Shown: positions 7,417 through 15,961, counted from the stretch's first letter. The stretch is DNA of 57,600 bases from Planctomycetota bacterium (GCA_022072415.1 JAJVHW010000041.1:1-57600), one strand, 5' to 3'. Notes: generated by a model from the letters alone, not told the origin. Translations and numbers: made by a program.

Positions 7417-7890
7417 ATGTCCCTCGAGACCACGCTCATCATCGTCAAGCCGGACGGCGTCCAGCGCCGCATGGCGGGCCGCATCCTCGCGCGCTTCGAG
7501 GAGAAGGGCCTTCAGATCGCCGGCGCGAAGTTCATGAAGATCCCGCTGGCCACGGCGCAGAAGCACTACAAGCCCCACGAGGGGAAGCCCTTCTACGCGG
7601 GGCTGGTGCAGTACATGACGTCGTCGCCGGTGCTCGTGCTCGCGCTGCGCGGGAAGAGCGCGATCGCCGTGTGCCGGAAGATGATGGGCGCCACGTTCGG
7701 CAGCAAGGCCGAGCCGGGCACCATCCGCGGCGACTTCGCGATCAGCGACGGCTTCAACCTGATCCACGGAAGCGACTCGCCGGAGGCCGCGGCCTTCGAA
7801 CTCGGCCTCTTCTTCCAGCCGGGCGAGGTGCTCGACTGGACCCCGGCGGACCAGAGCTGGGTCTACGACACGAGCTCCGACTTCCGGTGA
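7417..7890 (+). CDS. ndk: Nucleoside diphosphate kinase
   Basis: It transfers the gamma phosphate between NTPs and NDPs through a phosphohistidine. The 157-aa product starts at MSLETTLIIVKPDGV, 6 nt after GGAGG, and the ORF track starts far upstream. The active-site His117 lies in NLIHGSDSPEAA, and the substrate loop RGDFAISDGFN is present. It is 10-15 residues longer than usual through a C-terminal tail (DWTPADQSWVYDTSSDF). Residues 94-109 (TFGSKAEPGTIRGDFA) depart slightly from the common NPxxAxPGTIRGDF pattern. It probably shares a transcript with the TPR gene downstream. Confidence 0.95.
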   Translation: MSLETTLIIVKPDGVQRRMAGRILARFEEKGLQIAGAKFMKIPLATAQKHYKPHEGKPFYAGLVQYMTSSPVLVLALRGKSAIAVCRKMMGATFGSKAEPGTIRGDFAISDGFNLIHGSDSPEAAAFELGLFFQPGEVLDWTPADQSWVYDTSSDFR

Positions 7891-7924
7891 CGGCCGGGTG
7901 ACGCCCGTCCGCTCCGATCCGGGC

Positions 7925-8998
7925 ATGCGCACGGCCCCGCTTCGAACCTCCTGCGGGGGGGCACTCCGTTCCCCTCGCTTCCCCCCCCGCCCGTTCCAGC
8001 GTGCCGCCGCGGCCGCGCTGATCGCCTTCGCGGCGCTCGCGACGGCGCCGTCGTGCGCGGGCACGCAGGGAGAGGACGGGCAGACCCTCCAGGCGTACCT
8101 CGAGAACGCGGCGCAGTACTACGACGGCGGGCACTACCTCCGCGCGTACCAGCAGTGGGAGCGTGCGCTCGAGCTCGAACCGTCCGAGGAGAAGGCGCTC
8201 CTCGGGCAGGCGATGGCCCTGTACCAGCTCGGTCGCGAGGAGTCGAAGGACGGCGTGGACCGCCTCGCCGAGGCGGAGCGGCGGCTGGACGGGCTCCGGC
8301 GCGAGGGCCTCGGCGACATGGCGTGGAAGGCGGAGCTCGGATTCGCGTTCGCGCAGCAGCGCTGGGCGGAGCTCTACGACCGGAAGCTCCGGAAGCTCGA
8401 GGCGGACGAGAAGGCCGGCGCGCTCGCCGCCGAGGGCGCCGCGCAGCTCCCCGTGGTCCGCGCGGAGCTCCCGAAGCGGATCGCGCGCGCGGAGGCGAGC
8501 TTCGGCAAGGTCCTCGAGGACAAGCGGACCGAGCCGAACTTCCACCTCACGTGCTGGCTGGGGCTCGCCCGCGCCGCGGCGATGCGCGGGGACTGGCAGG
8601 GCGCCCACGACTGGGCGCGGAAGTACGAGAAGAAGGTCACCGAGTCGAAGGCGTTCTGGAAGAAGCAGGGTCAGGAGTACGCGTCGAAGCTGTTCGGCGC
8701 GGAGCTCCAGGAGGCGGAACTCCGGGACGTCCTCGCCAACTGCCTCTTCAAGCTCGGTCGCGACGAGGAGGCGGAGCGGGAGCTCGACGCGCTCATCGCG
8801 CTCCAGGGCACGCGCGCCGACGCCTACCTGAACCGAGGCGTGCTGCGCCACCGCCGGAGGGCCTGGGACCTCGCCCGCTCCGACCTCCGGCGGTTCCTCC
8901 AGATCAGCCCGCTGCCGAAGGGCGATCCGGAGCTTCTCCGCGCCGCGGAGCTCCTCGTCGAGTGCGAGGACGAGCTCGCTCTCGAGCGGAAGGAGTGA
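7925..8998 (+). CDS. Exported TPR-repeat protein, probable lipoprotein
   Basis: The 357-aa protein has a basic N-terminus, a hydrophobic stretch (AAAAALIAFAALATAPSC) and a cysteine in a lipobox-like position, so export and lipidation are likely. TPR-like helices follow near residues 50-95 (YYDGGHYLRAYQQWERALEL) and near 260-330 (LANCLFKLGRDEEAERELD, RGVLRHRRRAWDLARSDL). The middle is a charged helical region. The start is uncertain: GTG at 7898 lies 7 nt after ndk, while ATG at 7925 gives a shorter signal region. TPR proteins are scaffolds, and no specific partner can be named. Confidence 0.75.
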   Translation: MRTAPLRTSCGGALRSPRFPPRPFQRAAAAALIAFAALATAPSCAGTQGEDGQTLQAYLENAAQYYDGGHYLRAYQQWERALELEPSEEKALLGQAMALYQLGREESKDGVDRLAEAERRLDGLRREGLGDMAWKAELGFAFAQQRWAELYDRKLRKLEADEKAGALAAEGAAQLPVVRAELPKRIARAEASFGKVLEDKRTEPNFHLTCWLGLARAAAMRGDWQGAHDWARKYEKKVTESKAFWKKQGQEYASKLFGAELQEAELRDVLANCLFKLGRDEEAERELDALIALQGTRADAYLNRGVLRHRRRAWDLARSDLRRFLQISPLPKGDPELLRAAELLVECEDELALERKE

Positions 8999-9030
8999 CC
9001 CGTCCGGCCGCCGGGCGGCGCAAGGTGCGG

Positions 9031-9036
9031 TAGGAT
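9031..9036 (+). promoter_or_regulatory. TAGGAT hexamer 6 nt before the start codon
   Basis: TAGGAT could be a -10 element producing a leaderless transcript of the gene at 9043, or its AGGA could act as a Shine-Dalgarno sequence. The same geometry recurs upstream of aroC, the lectin gene, the amidotransferase gene and the GHMP kinase gene. Confidence 0.35.
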
Positions 9037-9042
9037 CCCGGG

Positions 9043-10161
9043 ATGCAGCGTCGCTCCCGATCCCGCGCGTCTTCCGGCAGGTCGTGTCGCGAGCCCTCCC
9101 GCGCGCCGCTCCTCGCGGCGCTCGTCCTTGCGGCGGCCGCGGCGTTCGCACCGTCCTCGCCCGCGCTCGCGGGAGACGTGCTCGAGCTCCGGTCCGGGGA
9201 GCTCGTCCCGGGGCGCGTCGTCGCCCTCGACGACCAGGGCGTCACGTTCGCGCGCGAGGCGGGCGGCGAGATCCGCGTCGGCTGGGACAAGGTGTGGCCC
9301 GGCTGCAGGTTCGACCTGTGGGAGAGATCGCTCGCGGCGGACGACGCGACGGGTCGCGTCCGGCTCGGCGAGTTCGGGATCGAGAACGAACTCTGGGGCC
9401 CCGCGCGGCGCGTGCTCGTCCAGGCGAAGGGGCTCGGCCACGCGGATCCTGCGTCGGTGGACGCGAAGCTCGCCGAGCTCCGGCGGCTGGAGGCCGACGA
9501 CGCAATCGCCGAGGCGGAGGCGCTGTCGTCGCGCGCCGAACTCGAGAAGGCCCTCGACCGCATCCGGACCTACCTCCGCGGCGCGGAACCGGGCGCCGAC
9601 GCGGACCGCGCGCGGGCGCTCGTCCCCGACCTCCTCGCGCGGATCGAGAAGCGCGACCTCGACGCGAAGGAGGACGAGGAGGCGCGGAGGCAGGCCGAGA
9701 AGGACGGGAAGCTGAAGGAGTGGATCTCGAAGCAGATGAAGTCGGCCGACGCGAGGAAGGCCGAGGGCGGGAAGCAGGCGGCCGACGGGTTCACGCAGCT
9801 CGCAGCGGGCAACCAGACGCGCACCCGGGACCATCTCGCGAAGTCGGAGGCGGCGTACAAGGCCGCGCGGGACCTCTACGCGAAGGTGCGGAAAGCCGTC
9901 CGCACGGGAGACGTCGCGGAGGAGTGCGCCGAGCGCATGAAGGACTGCGACCTCCGCGTCGTCGAGGTGCTCGCGCGCTGGGGCCGCATGGAGTGCGACA
10001 ACAAGGCGTGGAAGAAGGCCTCGCCGGTGGTGGACCGCGGGCTCGTGACGGATCCCGTCAACAAGGAGCTCCTCGACCTGAGGAAGCTGATCGACGAGAG
10101 CTGGGTGCGGAGGAAGCTCTCCGGCATCACGAACGCGACCGGGCACTCGTCGAGCAACTGA
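9043..10161 (+). CDS. Exported coiled-coil protein, function unknown
   Basis: The 372-aa product begins with a twin-arginine-poor basic stretch and a typical signal peptide (LLAALVLAAAAAFAPSSPALAG, shown in part) with cleavage predicted after ALA. The mature N-terminus (LELRSGELVPGRVVALDDQG) resembles a short beta-rich segment seen at the start of many exported planctomycete proteins, recalled and not searched. The rest is highly charged and helical, with a likely coiled coil at about 140-250 (AKEDEEARRQAEKDGKLKEW) and a helical C-terminal domain. It sits 44 nt after the TPR lipoprotein gene and ends inside the tandem repeats. I do not recognise a family. Confidence 0.75.
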   Translation: MQRRSRSRASSGRSCREPSRAPLLAALVLAAAAAFAPSSPALAGDVLELRSGELVPGRVVALDDQGVTFAREAGGEIRVGWDKVWPGCRFDLWERSLAADDATGRVRLGEFGIENELWGPARRVLVQAKGLGHADPASVDAKLAELRRLEADDAIAEAEALSSRAELEKALDRIRTYLRGAEPGADADRARALVPDLLARIEKRDLDAKEDEEARRQAEKDGKLKEWISKQMKSADARKAEGGKQAADGFTQLAAGNQTRTRDHLAKSEAAYKAARDLYAKVRKAVRTGDVAEECAERMKDCDLRVVEVLARWGRMECDNKAWKKASPVVDRGLVTDPVNKELLDLRKLIDESWVRRKLSGITNATGHSSSN

Positions 10162-10224
10162 CGGCACGCAACTGACGTCACGCAACTGACGTCACGCAAC
10201 TGACGTCGAGCGACTGACGTCAGG
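10155..10224. repeat. Five tandem 14-bp repeats with TGACGTCA cores
   Basis: Units are CAACTGACGGCACG, CAACTGACGTCACG (twice), CAACTGACGTCGAG and CGACTGACGTCAGG. Units 2, 3 and 5 contain the 8-bp palindrome TGACGTCA. The stop codon of the upstream gene is the TGA of unit 1. The array fills most of the 87-nt gap between the convergent exported-protein gene and ribD. It could be a protein-binding array, a termination region or a slippage product. Confidence 0.8.
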
Positions 10225-10248
10225 CGGCCGACGTCGTGCGACCTCCGC

Positions 10249-11382
10249 CTACGAAGCGGCGCCGCCGCGGGGCCAGTATCCTTCCAGCAGCGAGTCGCCG
10301 CCGCATGCCGTGACGCGCGCGTTCTCGAGCCGCGGCGCGCTCGAGATCGGCCATCCGCCGCCGTCGAACGGCGTCGGGCCCGATCCGCCGATCACCACCG
10401 GCGCCGTGAACGCGGCCACCTGGCGGACGCATCCGGCGCGGAGCGTGGCGCCCGTGAGCACTCCCCCGGCCTCGAGCAGGACGCGGCGGATCCCGCGCTT
10501 CCGCATGTCCCGGAAGGCCGCGCCGAGCTTCACGTGTCCGTTCGGTCCCCGGGGCATCGCGGCGACCTCCGCCCCGCGCGCCTCGACGGCCGCGCGGCGC
10601 GCTGGGTCCGCTCCTTCGGCGCAGTAGAACAGCGTGCGCGCCTCGCGGGCGGTCTGGACCACGCGGGCCGTGTCCGGGGTCCGCAGGTCCGTGTCCAGGA
10701 CGACCCGAACCGGAGACGAACCCCCCGCCGCGGTGCGCACGGTGAGCAGCGGATCGTCCGCCTCCACGGTGCCCCGTCCCACGACGACCGCGTCCACGCT
10801 CGCGCGGAGCTCCTGGACCACCTCGCGGGACTGAGCGCCGGTGATCCAGCGCGAGTGGCCTCCGGAGTCGGCGATCCGCCCGTCGGCGGACATCGCCCAC
10901 TTGGCGATGACCCAGGGGACCTCCGCGAGCAGCGCGCGCTCGTAGCGGCCGAGGAGCTCGTCGCACGCCTCGCGCAGCACACCGGTCTCCCACGCGATTC
11001 CGGCGCGCGCGAACGCGTCCGCGGCGAGGCCTCGCGTGTCCGGATTCGGATCGGCGCTTCCGGCCACGACCCGCGCGACGCCCGACGCGACCACGAGCGG
11101 CACGCACGGCGGGGTCTTCTTGTTCACGTGCCCGCACGGCTCCAGCGTCACGACGAGCGTGCCGCCGCGCGCGCGGTCGCCGGCTTCCGCGAGGGCGCCG
11201 ACCTCCGCGTGGGCGCCGCCCCACCGCGCGTGGTACCCGCGGCCGACGACGGAGCCGTCCGCCGAGAGGACCACCGCTCCGACGAGCGGGTTCGGCTCCA
11301 CGCGGAAGCGTCCGCGCCGGGCGAGGTCGGCGGCCTCGGCCATCGCGCGCCGCACGGACTCGTCGCGCGCGTCCCGGTTCAC
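10249..11382 (-). CDS. ribD: Riboflavin biosynthesis deaminase/reductase
   Basis: RibD carries out the deamination and reduction steps between the GTP cyclohydrolase II product and the pyrimidine precursor of riboflavin. The deaminase domain (about 1-135) has His58-Ala-Glu60 and the zinc ligands Cys83 (EPCGH) and Cys93 (TPPC). The reductase domain follows from about 145 (VIAKWAMSADGRIA, SRWITG). I use the GTG at 11382, which overlaps the miaB stop as GTGA, giving 377 aa; the 776-aa ORF is an artefact. An internal Met at residue 13 is an alternative start. No other rib gene is in the window. Confidence 0.93.
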   Translation of the reverse strand: MNRDARDESVRRAMAEAADLARRGRFRVEPNPLVGAVVLSADGSVVGRGYHARWGGAHAEVGALAEAGDRARGGTLVVTLEPCGHVNKKTPPCVPLVVASGVARVVAGSADPNPDTRGLAADAFARAGIAWETGVLREACDELLGRYERALLAEVPWVIAKWAMSADGRIADSGGHSRWITGAQSREVVQELRASVDAVVVGRGTVEADDPLLTVRTAAGGSSPVRVVLDTDLRTPDTARVVQTAREARTLFYCAEGADPARRAAVEARGAEVAAMPRGPNGHVKLGAAFRDMRKRGIRRVLLEAGGVLTGATLRAGCVRQVAAFTAPVVIGGSGPTPFDGGGWPISSAPRLENARVTACGGDSLLEGYWPRGGAAS

Positions 11383-12737
11383 CGCTCGGATCCGGCGACG
11401 AGGCGCCCGTAGAGGGCGGGCGCGGTCGCGCGCTCCACGTCCACCTGCACGAACCGTCCGGAGAGTTCCGCGGGACCCTCGAAGATCACCGTGCGGTGGC
11501 CGTCCTCGAGCCCCGCGAGGCGCGAGGCGTCCTTCTCCGACGGGCCGTCCACGAGCACCTCGATGCGGCGTCCCGCGAACGCCGAGTTCCGCCGGAGCGC
11601 GATCTCGTCCTGGAGGTCGAGCAGGTCGTTGTTGCGGCGCTTCTTCTCCGCCTCGGGGACGTCGTCCGCGAGGTCCGACGCGGCGGTGCCGGGGCGCGGC
11701 GAGTACTTGAACACGTAGATCTGCTTGAAGCCCACCTGTTCGACCAGGGTCCTCGTGGCGAGGTACTCCTCCTCGGTCTCGCCGGGGAACCCGACGATGA
11801 GGTCGGTCGCGAGCTCGATGCCCGGGCAGAGCTCCCGGGCGCGCGCGCAGAGCTCGAGGTAGCGGTCCCGCGTGTACCCGCGGCGCATGCGGCGGAGCAC
11901 CGCGTCGGAGCCGGACTGCGCGGGGAAGTGGAGGTAGCCGCACGCGCGGGGGAGCTCCCCCATCGCCTCGAGCAGGTCCTCGCGGAGGTCCATCGGGTTG
12001 CTGGTGAGGAAGCGGATCCGCTCGATCCCGGGGACCCTGTCCACGGCGCGGATCAGGGTCGCGAGCGTCGGGCGGCGCCCGTCCGGGCCGGCGTCGAGCG
12101 TGCGCCCGTACGTGTTGATGTTCTGGCCGAGGAGCGTCACCTCGCGCACGCCGTCGTCGGCGAGCCGGCGCACCTCTTCGGCCACGTCCTCGAGCGAGCG
12201 GTCGATCTGCGGGCCGCGCGTCCTCGGGACGATGCAGTAGCTGCACTTGTGGTCGCACCCGCGCATCACGGAGACGAACGCGCGGTGGCGCTGCGGCCGG
12301 ATGCGCACGTCCCGCCGCACGTCCACGTACCCGTCGGTCTCGACCGCGAGGACCTGGCCCTCGGCCCGGGCGCGCTCGACGAGCGCGTCCATCACGGGGA
12401 ACCGTCGCGTGCCGCAGACGATGTCCACGTGCGGCATCCGCCGGAGGATCGACTCGGCCTCGCGCTGCGCCATGCAGCCCATCACGCCGATCAGCAACGA
12501 CGGGTCGGTGCGCTTCCTCTCCCGCAGCGCGCCGAGACGCGACCACACGCGGTGCTCGCTCTGGTCGCGCACGGAGCACGTGTTGAAGAGGATCAGCTCG
12601 GCGGCCTCCGCGTCCTCGGTGCGCTCCCAGCCCTTCGACGCGAGACGCGAGAGCGCGAGCTCCCCGTCGAGGACGTTCATCTGGCAGCCGAAGGCCTCGA
12701 CGTAGACCTTCCTCGCGCGCGGCGCCTCGGCGGTCAA
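11379..12737 (-). CDS. miaB: tRNA-2-methylthio-N6-isopentenyladenosine synthase
   Basis: MiaB adds a methylthio group to i6A37 of tRNAs reading UNN codons. Residues 18, 54 and 88 are the auxiliary Fe-S cysteines (FGCQMN, NTCSVR, GVMGCMAQ). The radical SAM motif is Cys161-x3-Cys165-x2-Cys168 (GCDHKCSYC), and a TRAM domain closes the protein (about 385-450). FGCQMN and NTCSVR distinguish it from RimO. The start is TTG at 12737, overlapping the stop of the previous gene as TTGA, with GGAGG 8 nt upstream. Its stop overlaps the ribD start, so the three genes look translationally coupled. Confidence 0.95.
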   Translation of the reverse strand: MTAEAPRARKVYVEAFGCQMNVLDGELALSRLASKGWERTEDAEAAELILFNTCSVRDQSEHRVWSRLGALRERKRTDPSLLIGVMGCMAQREAESILRRMPHVDIVCGTRRFPVMDALVERARAEGQVLAVETDGYVDVRRDVRIRPQRHRAFVSVMRGCDHKCSYCIVPRTRGPQIDRSLEDVAEEVRRLADDGVREVTLLGQNINTYGRTLDAGPDGRRPTLATLIRAVDRVPGIERIRFLTSNPMDLREDLLEAMGELPRACGYLHFPAQSGSDAVLRRMRRGYTRDRYLELCARARELCPGIELATDLIVGFPGETEEEYLATRTLVEQVGFKQIYVFKYSPRPGTAASDLADDVPEAEKKRRNNDLLDLQDEIALRRNSAFAGRRIEVLVDGPSEKDASRLAGLEDGHRTVIFEGPAELSGRFVQVDVERATAPALYGRLVAGSER

Positions 12738-13525
12738 GCGGCGGCCTCCGCCCGGGCGAGCTTGCGAGCGAGATCGTCCTTCCGCTCCTCGAGGGCGCGG
12801 ATCGCCCCGTCGTCCTCGGCCGAGAGGATCTCCTCGTCGGCCTCCGCGAGCGCGCGGCGGAGCGCCGCGGCGGCCTCCGGCCCGAATCCGGCGTTCAGGA
12901 ACGAGTCGGCCGCGAGGGTGAACCCCTGCAGCGCGCCGCCGTCCGGGTACATGTGGCGGTAGAGCTCCCGCAGCCCGTCGCGGTAGACCTCGCGGACGAG
13001 CTGCTCGCCGAACAGGAACGACGACCGGACGACCACGGTGCCGCGCCCCATCGACGGCAGGATCTGCTCGAGGCGGCGCCGCGCGCGGCCGTAGAGGTTC
13101 CGCACGTGCTTCAGGCGCTTGGGGTAGTAGACGTTCACCTCGCGGTAGTACCTCTCGTACTCCTCCGGATCGATCCGCATGGACTCGTCGCGGACGGTGA
13201 AGTGCTCCTCCTTGAGCAGCGAGACCTCGTGATAGATGTTCGACACGTGGCTGTCGAACGGGTCGGCGCTCGTCGCCGTGCGGAAGAGCCGGTGGGACTG
13301 CTCCCGGAGGTGCGAGAGGTCCCCGTCCCGGAGCTTCTCGAGGGACGACGCGTCGAGCAGCGTCTCCAGCTCCTCCGGCGGAAGCTGGAGTTCCTTCCGG
13401 TCCACGCCGTAGCGCTCCGCGAATCCCATGACGCGGCGCTCGTAGGACCCGAACAGCGCGTGGAACGTGACGTACGAACCGTAGAAGGTCCGGATCAGTA
13501 TCCAGCGGCGCTCGTCGGAGCGCAT
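12734..13525 (-). CDS. Conserved-looking protein of unknown function coupled to miaB
   Basis: This 263-aa protein is not recognised. It has no signal peptide or clear membrane segment, so it is probably cytoplasmic. The composition is strongly charged and helical, with many Arg, Glu and Tyr (EEYERYYREVNVYYPKRLK), a central RARRRLEQILP segment, and a C-terminal stretch likely to form a coiled coil (IRALEERKDDLARKLARAE). Its TGA overlaps the TTG of miaB, and it lies 49 nt after rplQ, separated by a GNRA-loop hairpin. Codon use matches its neighbours, so recent acquisition is unlikely. A link to tRNA modification is guilt by association only. Confidence 0.75.
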   Translation of the reverse strand: MRSDERRWILIRTFYGSYVTFHALFGSYERRVMGFAERYGVDRKELQLPPEELETLLDASSLEKLRDGDLSHLREQSHRLFRTATSADPFDSHVSNIYHEVSLLKEEHFTVRDESMRIDPEEYERYYREVNVYYPKRLKHVRNLYGRARRRLEQILPSMGRGTVVVRSSFLFGEQLVREVYRDGLRELYRHMYPDGGALQGFTLAADSFLNAGFGPEAAAALRRALAEADEEILSAEDDGAIRALEERKDDLARKLARAEAAA

Positions 13526-13543
13526 GGGGGATGTCCGGCGGGT

Positions 13544-13567
13544 CCCGGCGCCCTCGCGGGCGCCGGG
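13544..13567 (-). terminator. Hairpin after rplQ (GCGA tetraloop)
   Basis: CCCGGCGCCC and GGGCGCCGGG form a perfect 10-bp stem. On the minus strand the loop is GCGA, a GNRA tetraloop. It starts 8 nt after the rplQ stop codon and lacks a U-tract. The position suggests the end of the alpha operon. Confidence 0.55.
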
Positions 13568-13574
13568 GCTCCGG

Positions 13575-14066
13575 TCAGCCCTCCGTCGGAAGCGCGCCGC
13601 CGCCTGCGCGGGCCTTGCGCTTCTCGTCGCGCGCCGCGCGGGCGGCGGCCTTCGCCGCCGCGTCGGCCTCGGCGTCGAAGTCCACGAGCTCGAAGATGGC
13701 GACCGGAGCGCGGTCGCCGAGCCTCGGCATCGCCTTCTTCATGATGCGCGTGTAGCCGCCCGGACGGTCCGCGAAGCGCGGCCCGATCTCGTCCACGAGC
13801 TTGACCGCGACGGTCTCGTCGTGGAGCGCGGAGATGAGCTTGCGGATGGCGTTCAGGCGCACGTTCCGCGCGCCCTCGCCCTTCGCAGCCGCGCCGCGCT
13901 TCGCCGCGGTGATGAGGGACTCCGCCCAGGGGCGGAACTCCTTCGCCTTCGGCACCGTCGTCTCGATCCGGCCGTGCGTGAAGAGCGCGCACACCACGTG
14001 ACGGCGGAGCGCCTCGCGCTGCGGGCTCTTCCGGCCAAGCTTGCGGCCCTTGTTCCTGTGCCTCAT
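13575..14066 (-). CDS. rplQ: 50S ribosomal protein L17
   Basis: L17 sits near the polypeptide exit on the 50S subunit. Residues 1-115 are the family core (MRHRNKGRKLGRKSPQREAL, GYTRIMKKAMPRLGD). A tail of about 45 residues rich in Ala, Lys and Arg extends it to 163 aa, compared with 127 in E. coli. It is the last ribosomal gene of the supercluster, 21 nt after rpoA. Confidence 0.97.
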   Translation of the reverse strand: MRHRNKGRKLGRKSPQREALRRHVVCALFTHGRIETTVPKAKEFRPWAESLITAAKRGAAAKGEGARNVRLNAIRKLISALHDETVAVKLVDEIGPRFADRPGGYTRIMKKAMPRLGDRAPVAIFELVDFDAEADAAAKAAARAARDEKRKARAGGGALPTEG

Positions 14067-14087
14067 GTCGTCCTCCGGTTCCCTGGA

Positions 14088-15125
14088 TCAGCCCTTGAGG
14101 ACGGCGTCCACGTCCATGTCGAGCGAGAGACCCAGGTCCTCGAGCTTCTTCTCGATCTCCTTCAGGGTCGTCTTGCCGAAATTCTTCACGTTGAGGAGCT
14201 CGTCCTTCTCGCGGCGGCAGAGGTCCGCCACAGTCTCGATCCCCTCCTCGCGCATGCAGTTCGCGGCGCGGACGGAGAGCTCGAGCGACGAGATCGGACG
14301 CGACAGCACCTCGCGGGAGCTCGCGCCGCCCGCCGAGGACGCGGCGCCGGACGGCGCGGACGGAGCCGACGCCTCGCCGATCCCGGAGAAGAGCCCGGCG
14401 GCGGCGGACGATCCGCCGGTGTCGCCCGGGAGCACGAACGCGTTCAGGTGCTTCCGGTAGATCTTCGACGACTCCACCAGCGCCTCGTCGGGCGAGACGG
14501 TGCCGTTCGTCCAGATCTCGATGGAGAGCTTGTCGTAGTTCGTCATCTTGCCCACGCGGGTCGCCGTCACGCTGTGACGGACGCGGACCACGGGGGAGAA
14601 GAGCGAGTCCACGGGGATCACGCCGAGCTCCATCTCCGCGTCGTAGTTCTCCTCCGCGGTGACGAAGCCGCGGCCGCGGCGGACGGTGATCTCCATCTCG
14701 AGCGTCACGCCGTCCTTGGCGATCGTGCAGAGGTAGAGGTCCTTGTTGAGGATCGAGACGTCCTGGGTCTCCTCGAACAGCGAGGCCGTGACCGCGCCCT
14801 TCTTCGTCGCGCGCAGGCGGAGCTGGCGCGGCTCGGAGGACTCGGAGCGGACGAGGAGCCGCTTCACGTTGAGGACGATCTCGGTCATGTCCTCCACGAC
14901 GCCGTCGATCGTGGAGAACTCGTGGGGCGCGCCCTGGACGCGCACGTGCGTGACCGCCGACCCCTCGAGGGACGACAGCAGCACGCGGCGGAGGCCGTTG
15001 CCCACGGTGTGCCCGAAGCCGCGCTCGAAGGGCTCGGCGACGAACAGCGCGTAGTTCGCGTTGGAAACCGCCTCGTCGCGGATGACGCGGTTGGGAAGCT
15101 CGAATTCACGCCAGCGGATTCGCAT
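14088..15125 (-). CDS. rpoA: RNA polymerase alpha subunit
   Basis: Alpha dimerises to start polymerase assembly, and its C-terminal domain contacts UP elements and activators. The 345-aa product has the N-terminal domain at about 1-230 (GFGHTVGNGLRRVLLSSLEG) and the C-terminal domain at about 275-345 (EGIETVADLCRREKDELLNV). The linker is long and rich in Ala, Ser and Gly (GGSSAAAGLFSGIGEASAPS). It follows rpsD by 25 nt in the canonical rpsD-rpoA-rplQ order. Confidence 0.97.
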   Translation of the reverse strand: MRIRWREFELPNRVIRDEAVSNANYALFVAEPFERGFGHTVGNGLRRVLLSSLEGSAVTHVRVQGAPHEFSTIDGVVEDMTEIVLNVKRLLVRSESSEPRQLRLRATKKGAVTASLFEETQDVSILNKDLYLCTIAKDGVTLEMEITVRRGRGFVTAEENYDAEMELGVIPVDSLFSPVVRVRHSVTATRVGKMTNYDKLSIEIWTNGTVSPDEALVESSKIYRKHLNAFVLPGDTGGSSAAAGLFSGIGEASAPSAPSGAASSAGGASSREVLSRPISSLELSVRAANCMREEGIETVADLCRREKDELLNVKNFGKTTLKEIEKKLEDLGLSLDMDVDAVLKG

Positions 15126-15150
15126 GGTGTTCCTCCTCTCGCGCCGCGCG

Positions 15151-15783
15151 TCAGCGCGAGCAGACCTCGACCACGAACAGTTCGTTGATGTCGAACGGCA
15201 CGTCCTGGCGCTTCGGGAGCGTGATCACGTTCCCGGAGAGCTGGGCCTCGTCCACCTGCACCCACGACGGCGGCTGGCGGAGGGCCTTGGCGGCGTCGAG
15301 CCCGCCCTTGAGCAGGTTGCGGCTGCGCTCGACGCCCGCGGCGGCGACGACGTCGCCCGCGCGCACGACGTAGCCCGGAGCGGTGACGCGCCGGCCGTTG
15401 ACGTTCACGTGGCCGTGCACCACCGACTGGCGGGCCGCGGCGCGCGAGGCGGCGAAGCCCATGGCGTAGAGGACGTTGTCCAGGCGGCGCTCGAGGAGCA
15501 TCAGCAGGTTCTCGCCCGTGTTGCCCTTCAGGCGGCCGGCCTCCTCGAACACGCGGCGGAAGCCGCGCTCGTGCAGCCCGTAGATGCGCTTCAGCTTCTG
15601 CTTCTCGCGCAGGCGGGTGCCGTACTCGGACATGCGCCCGCGACCCTTGCGGCCGGCGAGGCCCGGAGGCGTCTCGCGCCGGCGGGCCGCGCACTTCTCG
15701 GTGAAGCAGCGCGCGCCCTTCAGGTACAGCAGGACGCCCTCGCGCCGGCAGAGCCGGCACTTCGCGTCAGCGACTTTCGCCAT
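15151..15783 (-). CDS. rpsD: 30S ribosomal protein S4, zinc-binding form
   Basis: S4 nucleates folding of the 16S rRNA 5' domain and in several bacteria represses its own mRNA. The 210-aa protein keeps four N-terminal cysteines (9, 12, 26 and 31), the zinc-binding C+ form, and an S4 RNA-binding fold at about 98-160. A 178-nt gap with two stable hairpins separates it from rpsK, an unusual break in the cluster and a plausible autoregulatory leader. Confidence 0.97.
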   Translation of the reverse strand: MAKVADAKCRLCRREGVLLYLKGARCFTEKCAARRRETPPGLAGRKGRGRMSEYGTRLREKQKLKRIYGLHERGFRRVFEEAGRLKGNTGENLLMLLERRLDNVLYAMGFAASRAAARQSVVHGHVNVNGRRVTAPGYVVRAGDVVAAAGVERSRNLLKGGLDAAKALRQPPSWVQVDEAQLSGNVITLPKRQDVPFDINELFVVEVCSR

Positions 15784-15823
15784 GGTCTCCTTCGTCCTTC
15801 CTCACGCGTGCCCGTCCGGTTCA

Positions 15824-15858
15824 CCCCTCCGCTCGGAGGGGCGGCTCCCGCAGAGCCG
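15824..15858 (-). promoter_or_regulatory. Twin hairpins in the rpsD leader
   Basis: On the minus strand a CGGCTC/GAGCCG hairpin (5-nt loop) is followed at once by CCCCTCC/GGAGGGG (4-nt loop), about 40 nt before the rpsD ATG. They occupy a leader long enough for an S4-binding structure. Feedback by S4 is known in other bacteria but is inference here. Confidence 0.4.
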
Positions 15859-15961
15859 GACGTTCCGGGGACCCTCGTCCCGCGGGGCGCGCGTCGCGCC
15901 GGGAGCGCGCCGGGAGCTTCCGCCCCCGTGCGCACCTATGTGTTTCGGTACCGCCCGCGGA

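Noticed and set aside
10249-12579. 776-aa ORF that would fuse an N-terminal extension to RibD
   Set aside because: The first part is an out-of-frame reading of miaB. RibD starts at the GTG overlapping the miaB stop.
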